DNA from: Larus michahellis | Taxonomy: Eukaryota > Chordata > Aves > Charadriiformes > Laridae | DNA length: 64,000 bases | NCBI RefSeq assembly: GCF_964199755.1 | Contig: NW_027435923.1 | Location: 873,001-937,000 of the forward strand | Reading direction: 5' to 3' | Part shown: positions 1-12,900 of the stretch, piece by piece | Numbering within the stretch: position 1 is the stretch's first letter | Layout of the letters: each line of letters begins with the position of its first letter | Translations under genes and position numbers: made by a program | Notes under the pieces: generated by a model | What the model was told of the DNA's origin: nothing | Databases searched by the model: none | The model's input: the letters and a program-made list of their open reading frames with translations, nothing else

Positions 1-3000
1 GTTGGCGCCGGTGGAGTCGAGGCTGACGGCCGCCGCAAAGCCCGCAGCCCCACGGGCTGAGGGGCCACGCGAGCGGCTGCCAAAGAGCTTTCCAACGAGG
101 CACGGCTTTCCCTCCTGGCTCTTCGGGCGTGGGAGCTGTCGCCAGAGCCGCGGCCCTACCGCAAAATGCTTCGCAGGCTGGCGCGGCGGCGCCACGTGGG
201 CGCCGGTGGCGCCGTGGCTGACGGCCTCCACAAAGCCCGCAGCCCCACGGGCTGTGGGGCCACGCAAGCGGCTGCCAAAGAGCTTTCCAACGAGGCATGG
301 CTTTCCCTCCTGGCTCTTCGGGCGTGGGAGATGTCGCCAGAGCCGCGGCACTACCGGAAAATGCTTCGCAGGCTGGCGCGGCGGCGCCACGTGGGCGCCG
401 GTGGTGCCGAGGCTGATGGCCGCCGCAAAGCCCACAGCCCCACGGGCTGTGGGGCCACATGAGCGGCTGCCAAAGAGCTTTCCAACGAGGCACGGCTTTC
501 CCTCCTGGCTCTTCGGGCGTGGGAGCTGTCGCCAGAGCCGCGGCCCTACCGGAAAATGCTTCGCAGGCTGGCGCTGCGGCGCCACCTGGGCGCCGGTGTC
601 GCCGAGGCTGACGGCCGCCGCAAAGCCCGCAGCCCCACGGGCTGTGGGGCCACGCGACCGGCTGCCAAAGAGCTTTCCAACGAGGCACGGCTTTCCCTCC
701 TGGCTCTTCGGGCGTGGGAGCTGTCGCCAGAGCAGCGGCCCTACCGGAAAATGCTTTGCAGGCTGGCGTGGCGGCGCCACGTGGGCGCCGGTGGCGCCGA
801 GGCTGACGGCCGCCGCAAAGCCCGCAGCCCCACGGGCTGTGGGGCCACGCGAGCGGCTGCCAAAGAGCTTTCCAACGAGGCACGGCTTTCCCTCCTGGCT
901 CTTCGGGCGTGGGAGCTGTCGCCAGAGCCGCGGCCCTACCGCAAAATGCTTCGCAGGCTGGCACGGTGGCGCCACGTGGGCGCCGGTGGTGCCGAGGCTG
1001 ACGGCCGCCGCAAAGCCCGCAGCCCCACAGGCTGTGGGGCCACGCGAGCGGCTGCCAAAGAGCTTTCCAACGAGGCACGGCTTTCCTTCCTGGCTCTTCG
1101 GGCGTGGGAGCTGTCGCCAGAGCCGCGGCCCTACCGCAAAATGCTTCGCAGGCTGGCGCGGCGGAGCTACCTGGGCGCTGGTGGCGCCAAGGCTGACGGC
1201 CTCCACAAAGCCCGCAGCCCCACGGGCTGTGGGGCCACGCGAGCGGCTGCCAAAGAGCTTTCCAACGAGGCACGGCTTTCCCTCCTGGCTCTTTGGGCGT
1301 GGGAGCTGTCGCCAGAGCCGAGGCCCTACCGGAAAATGCTTCGCAGGCTGGCGCGGCGGCGCCACGTGGGCGCCGGTGGCACCGAGGCTGACGGCCGCCG
1401 CAAAGCCCGCAGCCCCACGGGCTGTGGGGCCACGCGAGCGGCTGCCAAAGAGCTTTCCAACGAGGCATGGCTTTCCCTCCTGGCTCTTCGGGCGTGGGAG
1501 CTGTCGCCAGAGCCGCGGCCCTACCGCAAAATGCTTGGCAGGCTGGCGCGGTGGCGCCACCTGGGCGCCGGTGGCGCCGAGGCTGACGGCCGCCGCAAAG
1601 CCCGCAGCCCCACGCGCTGTGGGGCCACGCGAGCGGCTGCCAAAGAGCTTTCCAACGAGGCACGGCTTTCCCTCCTGGCTCTTCGGGCGTGGGATCTGTC
1701 GCCAGAGCCGAGGCCCTACCGGAAAATGCTTGGCAGGCTGGCGCGGCGGCGCCACCTGGGCGCCGGTGGCGCCGAGGCTGACGGCCGCCGCAAAGCCCGC
1801 AGCCCCACGGGCTGTGGGGCCACGCGAGCGGCTGCCAAAGAGCTTTCCAACGAGGCACGGCTTTCCCTCCTGGCTCTTCGGGCGTGGGAGCTGTCGCCAG
1901 AGCCGTGGCCATACCGCAAAATGCTTCGCAGGCTGGCGCGGCAGCGCCACGTGGGCGCCAGTGGCGCTGAGGCTGACGGCCGCCGCAAAGCCCGCAGCCC
2001 CACGGGCTGTGGGGCCACGCGAGCGGCTGCCAAAGAGCTTTCCAAGGAGGCACGGCTTGCCCTCCTGGCTCTTCGGGCGTGGGAGCTGTGGCCAGAGCAG
2101 CGGCCCTACCAGAAAATGCTTCGCAGGCTGGCACGGTGGCGCCACGTGGCCGCCGGTGGTGCCGAGGCTGACGGCCGCCGCAAAGCCCGCAGCCCCACAG
2201 GCTGTGGGGCCACGCGAGCGGCTGCCAAAGAGCTTTCCAACGAGGCACGGCTTTCCCTCCTGGCTGTTCGGGCTTGGGATCTGTGGCCAGAGCCGCGGCC
2301 CTACCCGAAAATGCTTGGCAGGCTGGCGCGGCGGCGCCACGTGGGCGCCTGTGGCGCCGTGGCTGACGGCCTCCAGAAAGCCCGCAGCCCCACAGGCTGT
2401 GGGGCCACGCGAGCGGCTGCCAAAGAGCTTTCCAACGAGGCATGGCTTTCCCTCCTGGCTCTTCGGGCGTGGGAGCTGTCGCCAGAGCCGCGGCACTACC
2501 GGAAAATGCTTCGCAGGCTGGCGCGGCGGCGCCACGTGGGCGCCGGTGGTGCCGAGGCTGACGGCCGCCGCAAAGTCCGCAGCCCCACGGGCTGTGGGGC
2601 CACGCGAGCGGCTGCCAAAGACCTTTCCAACGAGGCACGGCTTTCCCTCCTGGCTCTTCGGGCGTGGGAGCTGTCGCCAGAGCCGCGGCCCTACTGGAAA
2701 ATGCTTGGCAGGCTGGCGCGGCGGCACCACCTAGGCGCCGGTGGCGCCGAGGCTGATGGCCGCCGCAAAGCCCGCAGTCCCACGGGCTGTGGGGCCACGC
2801 GAGCGGCTGCCAAAGAGCTTTCCAACGAGGCACGGCTTTCCCTCCTGGCTCTTCGGGCGTGGGAGCTGTCCACAGAGCCGCGGCCCTACCGGAAAATGCT
2901 TCGCAGGCTGGCGCGGCGGCGCCACGTTGGCGCCGCTGGAGTCGAGGCTGACGGCCGCCGCAAAGCCCGCAGCCCCACGGGCTGTGGGGCCACGCGAGCG

Positions 3001-5811
3001 GCTGCCAAAGAGCTTTCCAACGAGGCACGGCTTTCCCTCCTGGCTCTTCGGGCGTGGGAGCTGTTGCCAGAGCAGTGGCCCTACCGGAAAATGCTTCGCA
3101 GGCTAGCGCTGCGGCGCCACCTGGGCGCCGGTGGCGCCGAGGGTGACGGCCGCCGCAAAGTCCGCAGCGCCACGGGCTGTGGGGCCACGCGAGCGGCTGC
3201 CAAAGAGCTTTCCAACGAGGCACGGCTTTCCCTCCTGGCTCTTCGGGCGTGGGAGCTGTGGCGAGAGCCGCGGCCCTACCGGAAAATGCTTCGCAGGCTG
3301 GCGCGGCGGCGCAACGTGGGCGCCGGTGGTGCCGAGGCTGACGGCCGCCGCAAAGCCCGCAGCCCCACAGGCTGTGGGGCCACGCGAGCGGCTGCCAAAG
3401 AGCTTTCCAACGAGGCACGGCTTTCCCTCCTGGCTCTTCGGGCGTGGGAGCTGTCGCCAGAGCCGCGGCCCTACCCGAAAATGCTTCGCAGGCTGGCGCG
3501 GCGGCGCTATGTGGGCGCCGGTGGCGCCGAGGCTGATGGCCGCCGCAAAGCCCGCAGCCCCACGGGCTGTGGGGCCACGCGAGCGGCTGCCAAAGAGCTT
3601 TCCAACGAGGCACGGCTTTCCCTCCTGGCTCTTCGGGCGTGGGAGCTGTCGCCAGAGCAGCAGCCCTACCGGAAAATGCTTCGCAGGCTGGCGCGACGGC
3701 GCTACGTGTGCGCCGGTGGCGCCGAGGCTGATGGCCGCCGCAAAGCCCGCAGCCCCACGGGCTGTGGGGCCACGCAAGCGGCTGCCAAAGAGCTTTCCAA
3801 CGAGGCACGGCTTTCCCTCCTGGCTCTTCGGGCGTGGGAGCTGTCGCCAGAGCCGCGGCCCTACCGCAAAATCCTTCGCAGGCTGGCGCGGCGGCGCCAC
3901 GTGGGCGCCGGTGGCGCCGTGGCTGACGGCCTCCAGAAAGCCCGCAGCCCCACAGGCTGTGGGGCCACGCGAGCGGCTGCCAAAGAGCTTTCCAACGAGG
4001 CATGGCTTTCCCTCCTGGCTCTTCGGGCGTGGGAGCTGTCGCCAGAGCCGCGGCCCTATCGCAAAATGCTTAGCAGGCTGGCGCGCCGGCGCCACGTGGG
4101 CGCCGGTGGTGCCGAGGCTGACGGCCGCCGCAAAGCCCGCAGGCCCACGGGCTGTGGGGCCACGCGAGCGGCTGCCAAAGAGTTTTCCAACGAGGCACGG
4201 CTTTCCCTCCTGGCTCTTCGGGCGTGGGAGCTGTCGCCAGAGCCGCGGCCCTACCGCAAAATGCTTGGCAGGCTGGCGCGGCGGCGCCACCTGGGCGCCG
4301 GTGGCGCCGAGGCTGACGGCCGCCGCAAAGCCCGCAGCCCCACGGGCTGTGGGGCCACGCGAGCGGCTGCCAAAGAGCTTTCCAACGAGGCACGGCTTTC
4401 CCTCCTGGCTCTTCGGGCGTGGGAGCTGTCTCCAGAGCCGCGGCCCTACCAGAAAATGCTTCGCAGGCTGGCGCGGCAGCACCACGTGGGCGCCAGTGGC
4501 GCCGAGGCTGACGGCCGCCGCAAAGCCCGCAGCCCCACGGGCTGTGGGGCCACGCGAGCGGCTGCCAAAGAGCTTTCCAAGGAGGCACGGCTTTCCCTCC
4601 TGGCTCTTCGGGCGTGGGAGCTGTTGCCAGAGCCGCGGCCCTACCAGAAAATGCTTCGCAGGCTGGCACGGTGGCGCCACATGGGCGCCGGTGGTGCCGA
4701 GGCTGACGGCCGCCGCAAAGCCCGCAGCCCCACGGGCTGTGGGGCCACGCGAGCGGCTGCCAAAGAGCTTTCCAACGAGGCACGGCTTTCCCTCCTGGCT
4801 GTTCGGGCTTGGGAGCTGTCGCCAGAGCCGCGGCCCTACCGGAAAATGCTTCGCAGGCTGGCGCGGCGGCGCCAATTGGGCGCCGGTGGCGACGCGGCTG
4901 ATGGCCGCCCCAAAGCCCGCAGCCCCACGGGCTGTGGGGCCACGCGAGCGGCTGCCAAAGAGCTTTCCAACGAGGCACGGCTTTCCCTCCTGGCTCTTCG
5001 GGCGTGGGAGCTGTCGCCAGAGCCGCGGCCCTACCGCAAAATGCTTCGCAGGCTGGCGCGGCGGCGCTACGTGGGCGCCGGTGGTGCCGAGGCTGACGGC
5101 CGCCGCAAAGCCCGCAGCCCCACGGGCTGTGGGGCTACGCGAGCAGCTGCCAAAGAGCTTTCCAACGAGGCACGGCTTTCCCTCCTGGCTCTTCGGGCGT
5201 GGGAGCTGTCGCCAGAGCCGCGGCCCTATTGGAAATTGCTTCGCAGGCTGGCGCTGCGGCGCCACGTGGGCGCCGGTGGCACCGAGGCTGACGGCCGCCG
5301 CAAAGCCCGCAGCCCCACGGGCTGTGGGGCCACGCGAGCGGCTGCCAAAGAGCTTTCCAACGAGGCACGGCTTTCCCTCCTGGCTCTTCGGGCGTGGGAG
5401 CTGTCGCCAGAGCAGCGGCCCTACCAGAAAATGCTTCGCAGGCTGGCACGGTGGCGCTACGTGGGCGCCGGTGGTGCCGAGGCTGACGGCCGCCGCAAAT
5501 CCCGCAGCCCCACGGGCTGTGGGGCCACGCGAGCGGCTGCCAAAGAGCTTTCCAACGAGGCACGGCTTTCCCTCCTGGCTCTTCGGGCGTGGGAGCTGTC
5601 GCCAGAGCAGCGGCCCTACCAGAAAATGCTTCGCAGGCTGGCGCGGCGGCGCCACGTGGGCGCCGGTGGCGCCGAGGCTGACGGCCTCCACAAAGCCCAC
5701 AGCCCCATGGGCTGTGGGGCCACGCGAGCGGCTGCCAAAGAGCTTTCCAACGAGGCACGGCTTTCCCTCCTGGCTCTTCGGGCGTGGGAGCTGTCGCCAG
5801 AGCCGCGGCCC
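1..5811. repeat. Satellite A block 1 (about 30 monomers)
   Basis: Uninterrupted 195-bp monomers from the window edge to LTR copy 1. Variant monomers are mixed: some carry GGCCTCCACAAAGC or GGCCTCCAGAAAGC in place of GGCCGCCGCAAAGC. The last five bases, GGCCC at 5807-5811, form the left target-site duplication of the LTR. Confidence 0.95.
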
Positions 5812-6283
5812 TGTGGAATAATTACTAAATTGGCCAAGAATACAAAAGTACAGCATTGTTCACACATTAAGGAAAGTGATAAAATCAAGAGGCTTCTGAG
5901 GTAGAATACAGCCGCAGCTAGCACACGAAGAATGCAACATCTGTGATTCCCTGTACAAGGTTGTTTGCGAAACTACACGAGGGATGGAACGGAACACGCT
6001 TGTTCCGTGGCCTTCCCTTGTGACGAATAGCAGATATGGGGACGAGATGGTACTACGGAACTGATAAGCGGCCTACACGCTACCCGAGCCAACATTTCGT
6101 CTAATGTTGATGAAATGCTGTCCTTTTGTGCCAACTTTGCTCACCACAATGTACCAAAACACACCTCCATCCCGGAGGCTATCCGCCCCCGAGGTGTGAA
6201 CACTCCTCCTTGAATACATTAATCATAATAAAAGTACGTATGACTAAAGTCACTCAAACTCCACTTTGAAGATAAAAAAATAA

Positions 6284-6290
6284 TATAAAA
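6284..6290 (+). promoter_or_regulatory. TATA-like box in LTR copy 1
   Basis: TATAAAA followed by ATAGCCC lies about 470 bp into the LTR and about 320 bp before its AATAAA. That spacing suits a U3 promoter with transcription starting near 6310-6320. The same bases are present in all eight copies in satellite A. Activity is inferred only. Confidence 0.6.
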
Positions 6291-6404
6291 ATAGCCCAAG
6301 AGAGAGGGGATGTCAGGGAAGACACCATCGCGAAGAATTCCACCGCTGATTTCCGGGATCAGTCGACGGGCTGAGCCTCTCTTCCCCCCCCATAGGGACG
6401 CCTT

Positions 6405-6413
6405 TAGGTAAGA
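6405..6413 (+). promoter_or_regulatory. Splice-donor-like site in LTR copy 1
   Basis: The sequence TTAG|GTAAGA, with the cut after 6407, matches the vertebrate 5' splice-site consensus closely. It lies about 120 bp downstream of the TATA-like box. Other copies read GGG|TAAG-type (CTTTGGGTAAGA), which still contains G|GTAAGA. If the LTR promoter fires, transcripts could be spliced from here. This is sequence inference only. Confidence 0.4.
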
Positions 6414-6609
6414 CTTCGATTACACCGAGTGCTTTCTCGGGAACTTAGAAATTTCTCTAGAGAATCTCTACCCTACATTTATAGCCAGGCTGTATCGTTT
6501 ATAATTTTGTCGCGCGTTTGTATACTTAGCAATATCTTTATTTGCACGTGCTTTGCAGACAGTGTATTTATCACCGGCAATCCTAAAGAACCTGTATATC
6601 TGTTGTTTA

Positions 6610-6615
6610 AATAAA
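6610..6615 (+). terminator. Polyadenylation signal AATAAA in LTR copy 1
   Basis: AATAAA followed by CTGCACTGTTTAAGTAGC and a T/GT-rich stretch marks the probable R/U5 boundary region. It is conserved in the other satellite A copies; the satellite B copy reads AAAAAACTGCAC at this place and has lost the signal. Confidence 0.6.
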
Positions 6616-6906
6616 CTGCACTGTTTAAGTAGCTAGTCGTTTCGCTTTCTCACTGAACGCGACCAAAACTACAGAGAGGCCGTGCTAGTTCAGGAGTACG
6701 ACTAGACTGAAGGTGCAGTCCACTATTAGTGTATCCAAATCGTAGTAGTTTAATACATATTAAACGCGATTGGACTGATAGTGCTGAATTGGGCATCACT
6801 CAGAATTTAAACCTAGCCGCACCTAGCCTCCCACCTCGGTGAGGAGTGTTAGAACGCAAGGGGGTTTATCTTCTGCCAAAACCGCTTGGCCCCGTTTCAA
6901 GCAACA

Positions 6907-9900
6907 CGCCCTACCGGAAAATGCTTCGCAGGCTGGCGCGGCGGCGCCACGTGGGCGCCGGTGGCGCCGAGGCTGACGGCCGCCACAAAGCCCGCAGCCC
7001 CACGGGCTGTGGGGCCACGCGAGCGGCTGCCAAAGAGCTTTCCAACGAGGCACGGCTTTCCCTCCTGGCTCTTCGGGCGTGGGAGCTGTCGCCAGAGCAG
7101 CGGCCCTACCAGAAAATGCTTCGCAGGCTGGCACGGTGGCGCTACGTGGGCGCCGGTGGTGCCGAGGGTGACGGCCGCCGCAAAGCCCGCAGCCCCACGG
7201 GCTGTGGGGCCACGCGAGCGGCTGCCAAAGAGCTTTCCAACGAGGCACGGCTTTCCCTCCTGGCTCTTCGGGCGTGGCAGCTGTCGCCAGAGCCGTGGCC
7301 ATACCGGAAAATGCTTCGCGGGCTGGCGCGGCGGCGCTACATGGGCGCCGGTGGCACCGAGGCTGACGGCCGCCGCAAAGCCCGCAGCCCCACGGGCTGT
7401 GGGGCCACGCGAGCGGCTGCCAAAGAGCTTTCCAACGAGGCACGGCTTTCCCTCCTGGCTCTTCGGGCGTGGGAGCTGTCGCCAGAGCAGCGGCCCTACC
7501 AGAAAATGCTTCGCAGGCTGGCACGGTGGCGCTACGTGGGCGCCGGTGGTGCCGCGGCTGACGGCCGCCGCAAAGCCCGCAGCCCCACGGGCTCTGCGGC
7601 CACGCGAGCGGCTGCCGAAGAGCTTTCCAACGAGGCACGGCTTTCCCTCATGGCTCTTCAGGCGTGGGAGCTGTCGCCAGAGACGCGGCCCTACCGGAAA
7701 ATGCTTGGCAGGCTGGTGCGGCGGCGCCACGTGGGCGCCGGTGGCGCCGAGGCTGACGGCCGCCGCAAAGCCCGCAGCCCCACGGGCTGTGGGGCCACGC
7801 GAGCGGCTGCCGAAGAGCTTTCCAACGAGGCACGGCTTTCCCTCCTGGCTCTTCGGGCGTGGGAGCTGTCGCCAGAGCCGCGGCCCTACCGGAAAATGCT
7901 TCGCAGGCTGGCGCGGCGGCGCCACCTGGGCGCCGGTGGCGCCGAGGCTGACGGCCTCCACAAAGCCCGCAGCCCCACAGGCTGTGGGGCCACGCGAGCG
8001 TCTGCCAAAGAGCTTTCCAACGAGGCACGGCTTTCCCTCCTGGCTCTTCGGGCGTGGGAGCTGTCGCCAGAGCAGCGGCACTACCGGAAAATGCTTCGCA
8101 GGCTGGCACGGCGGCGCCACGTGGGCGCCGGTGGCGCCGAGGCTGACGGCCGCTGCAAAGCCCGCAGCCCCACGGGCTGTGGGGCCACACGAGCGGCTGC
8201 CAAAGAGCTTTCCAACGAGGCACGGCTTTCCCTCCTGGCTCTTCGGGCGTGGGAGCTGTCCACAGAGCCGCGGCCCTACCGGAAAATGCTTCGCAGGCTG
8301 GCGCGGCGGCACCACGTTGGCGCCGGTGGAGTCGAGGCTGATGGCCGCCGCAAAGCCCGCAGCCCCACGGGCTGTGGGGCCACGCGAGCGGCTGCCAAAG
8401 AGCTTTCCAATGAGGCACGGCTTTCCCTCCTGGCTCTTCGGGCGTGGAAGCTGTTGCCAGAGCAGCGGCCCTACCGCAAAATGCTTCGCAGGCTAGCGCG
8501 GCGGCGCCACGTGGGCGCCGGTGGCGCCGAGGGTGATGGCCGCCGCAAAGCCCGCAGCCCCACGGGCTGTGGGGCGACACGAGCGGTTGCCAAAGAGCTT
8601 TCCAATGAGGCACGGCTTTCCCTCCTGGCTCTTCGGGCGTGGGAGCTGTCGCCAGAGCCGCGGCCCTACCGGATAATGCTTAACAGGCTTGAGCGGCGGC
8701 GCCACGTCGGCGCCGGTGGCGCCGAGGCTGACGGCCGCCGCAAAGCCCGCAGCCCCACGCGCTGTGGGGCCACGCGAGCGGCTGCCAAAGAGCTTTCCAA
8801 CGAGGCACGGCTTTCCCTCCTGGCTCTTCGGGCGTGGGAGCTGTCGCCAGAGATGCGGCCCTACCCGAAAATGCTTTGCAGGCTGGCGCGGCGGTGTCAT
8901 GTGGGCGCCGGTGGCGCCGAAGCTGACGGCCGCCGCAAAGCCCGCAGCCCCACGGGCTGTGGGGCCACGCGAGCGGCTGCCAAAGAGCTTTCCAACGAGG
9001 CACGGCTTTCCCTCCTGGCTCTTCGGGCGTGGGAGCTGTCGCCAGAGCCGCGGCCCTACCGGATATTGCTTCGCAGGCTGGCGCGGCGACGCCACGTTTG
9101 CGCCGGTGGCGCCGAGGCTGACGGCCGCCGCAAAGCCCGCAGCCCCACGGGCTGTGGGGCCACGCGAGCGGCTGCCAAAGAGCTTTCCAACGAGGCACGG
9201 CTTTCCCTCCTGGCTCTTCGGGCGTGGCAGCTGTCGCCAGAGCCGTGGCCATACCGGAAAATGCTTCGCGGGCTGGCGCGGCGGCGCTACATGGGCGCCG
9301 GTGGCACCGAGGCTGACGGCCGCCGCAAAGCCCGCAGCCCCACGGGCTGTGGGGCCACGCGAGCGGCTGCCAAAGAGCTTTCCAACGAGGCACGGCTTTC
9401 CCTCCTGGCTCTTCGGGCGTGGGAGCTGTCGCCAGAGCAGCGGCCCTACCAGAAAATGCTTCGCAGGCTGGCACGGTGGCGCTACGTGGGCGCCGGTGGT
9501 GCCGCGGCTGACGGCCGCCGCAAAGCCCGCAGCCCCACGGGCTCTGCGGCCACGCGAGCGGCTGCCGAAGAGCTTTCCAACGAGGCACGGCTTTCCCTCA
9601 TGGCTCTTCAGGCGTGGGAGCTGTCGCCAGAGACGCGGCCCTACCGGAAAATGCTTGGCAGGCTGGTGCGGCGGCGCCACGTGGGCGCCGGTGGCGCCGA
9701 GGCTGACGGCCGCCGCAAAGCCCGCAGTCCCACGGGCTGTGGGGCCACGCGAGCGGCTGCCAAAGAGCTTTCCAACGAGGCACGGCTTTCCCTCCTGGCT
9801 CTTCGGGCGTGGGAGCTGTCACCAGAGCTGCGGCCCTACCGGATATTGCTTCGCAGGCAGGCGCGGCGACGCCACGTTTGCGCCGGCGGCGCCGAGGGTG

Positions 9901-12900
9901 ACGGCCGCCGCAAAGCCCGCAGCCCCACGGGCTGTGGGGCCACGCGAGCGGCTGCCACAGAGCTTTCCAACGAGGCACGGCTTTCCCTCCTGGCTCTTCG
10001 GGCGTGGGAGCTGTCGCCAGAGCCGCGGCCCTACCGGAAAATGCTTCGCAGGCTGGCGCGGCGGCGCCACCTGGGCGCCGGTGGCGCCGAGGCTGACGGC
10101 CTCCACAAAGCCCGCAGCCCCACAGGCTGTGGGGCCACGCGAGCGGCTGCCAAAGAGCTTTCCAACGAGGCACGGCTTTCCCTCCTGGCTCTTCGGGCGT
10201 GGGAGCTGTCGCCAGAGCAGCGGCACTACCGGAAAATGCTTCGCAGGCTGGCACGGCGGCGCCATGTGGGCGCCGGTGGCGCCGAGGCTGACGGCCGCTG
10301 CAAAGCCCGCAGCCCCACGGGCTGTGGGGCCACACGAGCGGCTGCCAAAGAGCTTTCCAACGAGGCACGGCTTTCCCTCCTGGCTCTTCGGGCGTGGGAG
10401 CTGTCCACAGAGCCGCGGCCCTACCGGAAAATGCTTCGCAGGCTGGCGCGGCGGCACCACGTTGGCGCCGGTGGAGTCGAGGCTGACGGCCGCCGCAAAG
10501 CCCGCAGCCCCACGGGCTGTGGGGCCACGCGAGCGGCTGCCAAAGAGCTTTCCAATGAGGCACGGCTTTCCCTCCTGGCTCTTCGGGCGTGGAAGCTGTT
10601 GCCAGAGCAGCGGCCCTACCGCAAAATGCTTCGCAGGCTAGCGCGGCGGCGCCACGTGGGCGCCGGTGGCGCCGAGGGTGATGGCCGCCGCAAAGCCCGC
10701 AGCCCCACGGGCTGTGGGGCGACACGAGCGGTTGCCAAAGAGCTTTCCAATGAGGCACGGCTTTCCCTCCTGGCTCTTCGGGCGTGGGAGCTGTCGCCAG
10801 AGCCGCGGCCCTACCGGATAATGCTTAACAGGCTTGAGCGGCGGCGCCACGTCGGCGCCTGTGGCGCCGAGGCTGACGGCCGCCGCAAAGCCCGCAGCCC
10901 CACGCGCTGTGGGGCCACGCGAGCGGCTGCCAAAGAGCTTTCCAACGAGGCACGGCTTTCCCTCCTGGCTCTTCGGGCGTGGGAGCTGTCGCCAGAGCAG
11001 CGGCCCTACCGGAAAATGCTTCGCAGGCTAGCGCGGCGGCGCCACGTGGGCGCCGGTGGCGCCGAGGGTGATGGCCGCCGCAAAGCCCGCAGCCCCACGG
11101 GCTGTGGGGCGACACGAGCGGTTGCCAAAGAGCTTTCGAATGAGGCACGGCTTTCCCTCCTGGCTCTTCGGGCGTGGGAGCTGTCGCCAGAGCCGCGGCC
11201 CTACCGGATAATGCTTAACAGGCTTGAGCGGCGGCGCCACGTCGGCGCCGGTGGCGCCGAGGCTGACGGCCGCCGCAAAGCCCGCAGCCCCACGCGCTGT
11301 GGGGCCACGCGAGCGGCTGCCAAAGAGCTTTCCAACGAGGCACGGCTTTCCCTCCTGGCTCTTCGGGCGTGGGAGCTGTCACCAGAGCCGCGGCCCTACC
11401 GGATATTGCTTCGCAGGCTGGCGCGGCGACGCCACGTTTGCGCCAGCGGCGCCGAGGGTGACGGCCGCCGCAAAGCCCGCAGCCCCATGGGCTGTGGGGC
11501 CACGCGAGCGGCTGCCACAGAGCTTTCCAACGAGGCACGGCTTTCCCTCCTGGCTCTTCGGGCGTGGGAGCTGTCGCCAGAGCCGCGGCCCTACCGGAAA
11601 ATGCTTCGCAGGCTGGCGCGGCGGCGCCATGTGGGCGCCGGTGGCGCCGAGGCTGACGGCCTCCACAAAACCCGCAGCCCCACGGGCTGTGGGGCCACGC
11701 AAGCGGCTGCCAAAGAGCTTTCCAACGAGGCACGGCTTTCCCTCCTGGCTCTTCGGGCGTGGGAGCTGTCGCCAGAGCCGCAGCACTACCGGAAAATGCT
11801 TCGCAGGCTGGCGCGGCGGCGCCACGTTTGCGCCGGTGGCGCCGAGGCTGACGGCCGCTGCAAAGCCCGCAGCCCCACGGGCTGTGGGGCCACGCGAGCG
11901 GCTGCCAAAGAGCTTTCCAACGAGGCACGGCTTTCCCTCCTGGCTCTTCGGGCGTGGGAGCTGTCGCCAGAGCCGCGGCCCTACCGGAAAATGCTTCGCA
12001 GGCTGGCGCGGCGGCACCACGTGGGCGCCGGTGGCGCCCAGGCTGACGGCCGCCGCAAAGCCCGCAGCCCCACGGGCTGTGGGGCTACGCGAGCGGCTGC
12101 CAAAGAGCTTTCCAACGAGGCACGGCTTTCCCTCCTGGCTCTTCGGGCGCGGGAGCTGTCGCCAGAGCCGCGGCCCTACCGGAAAATGCTTCGCAGGCTG
12201 GCGCGGCGGCGCCACGTGGGCACCGGTGGCGCTGAGGCTGATGGCCGCCGCAAAGCCCGCAGCCCCACGGGCTGTGGGGCCACACGAGCGGCTGCCAAAG
12301 AGCTTTCCAACGAGGCACGGCTTTCCCTCCTGGCTCTTCGGGCGTGGGAGCTGTCGCCAGAGATGCGGCCCTACCCGAAAATGCTTTGCAGGCTGGCGCG
12401 GCGGCGCCACGTGGGCGCCGGTGGCGCTGAGGCTGACGGCCGCCGCAAAGCCCGCAGCCCCACGGGCTGTGTGGCCACGCGAGCGGCTGCCAAAGAGCTT
12501 TCCAACGAGGCACGGCTTTCCCTCCTGGCTCTTCGGGCGTGGGAGCTGTCCCAAGAGCCACGGCCCTATTGGAAATTGCTTCGCAGGCTGGCGCTGCGGC
12601 GCCACCTGGGCGCCGGTGGCACCGAGGCTGACGGCCGCCGCAAAGCCCGCAGCCCCACGGGCTGTGGGGCCACACGAGCGGCTGCCAAAGAGCTTTCCAA
12701 CGAGGCACAGCTTTCCCTCCTGGCTCTTCGGGCGTGGGAGCTGTCGCCAGAGCAGCGGCCCTACCAGAAAATGCTTCGCAGGCTGGCACGGTGGCGCTAC
12801 GTGGGCGCCGGTGGTGCCGAGGCTGACGGCCGCCGCAAAGCCCGCAGCCCCACGGGCTATGGGGCTACGCGAGCAGCTGCCAAAGAGCTTTCCAACGAGG

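Larger units (their letters stand above)
5812..6906 (+). mobile_element. Solo LTR copy 1 (retrovirus-like, 1095 bp)
   Basis: The element begins TGTGGAATAATTAC and ends TTCAAGCAACA, so it has the TG...CA ends of an LTR. It interrupts a satellite monomer between GCGGCCC and TACCGG. The flanks are GGCCC on the left (5807-5811) and CGCCC on the right (6907-6911), a 5-bp target duplication with one mismatch. Inside are a TATA-like box, a strong splice-donor-like site and a polyadenylation signal in the order expected for U3-R-U5. No internal viral genes flank it, so it is a solo LTR. Copy-specific bases are AAAGTGATAAAATC, AGCACACGAAG and CTTTAGGTAAG. A 5-bp duplication fits several endogenous retrovirus classes, so the family is not assigned. 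Confidence 0.9.

Noticed and set aside
3103..5856. Long minus-strand open frames in satellite A
   Set aside because: Same cause as on the plus strand; no conserved domain, start context or splice structure.
6429..6614. A 61-codon open frame repeated in every satellite A LTR
   Set aside because: It lies between the TATA-like box and AATAAA in the LTR, is short, resembles no protein, and is conserved only because the LTRs are recent copies.
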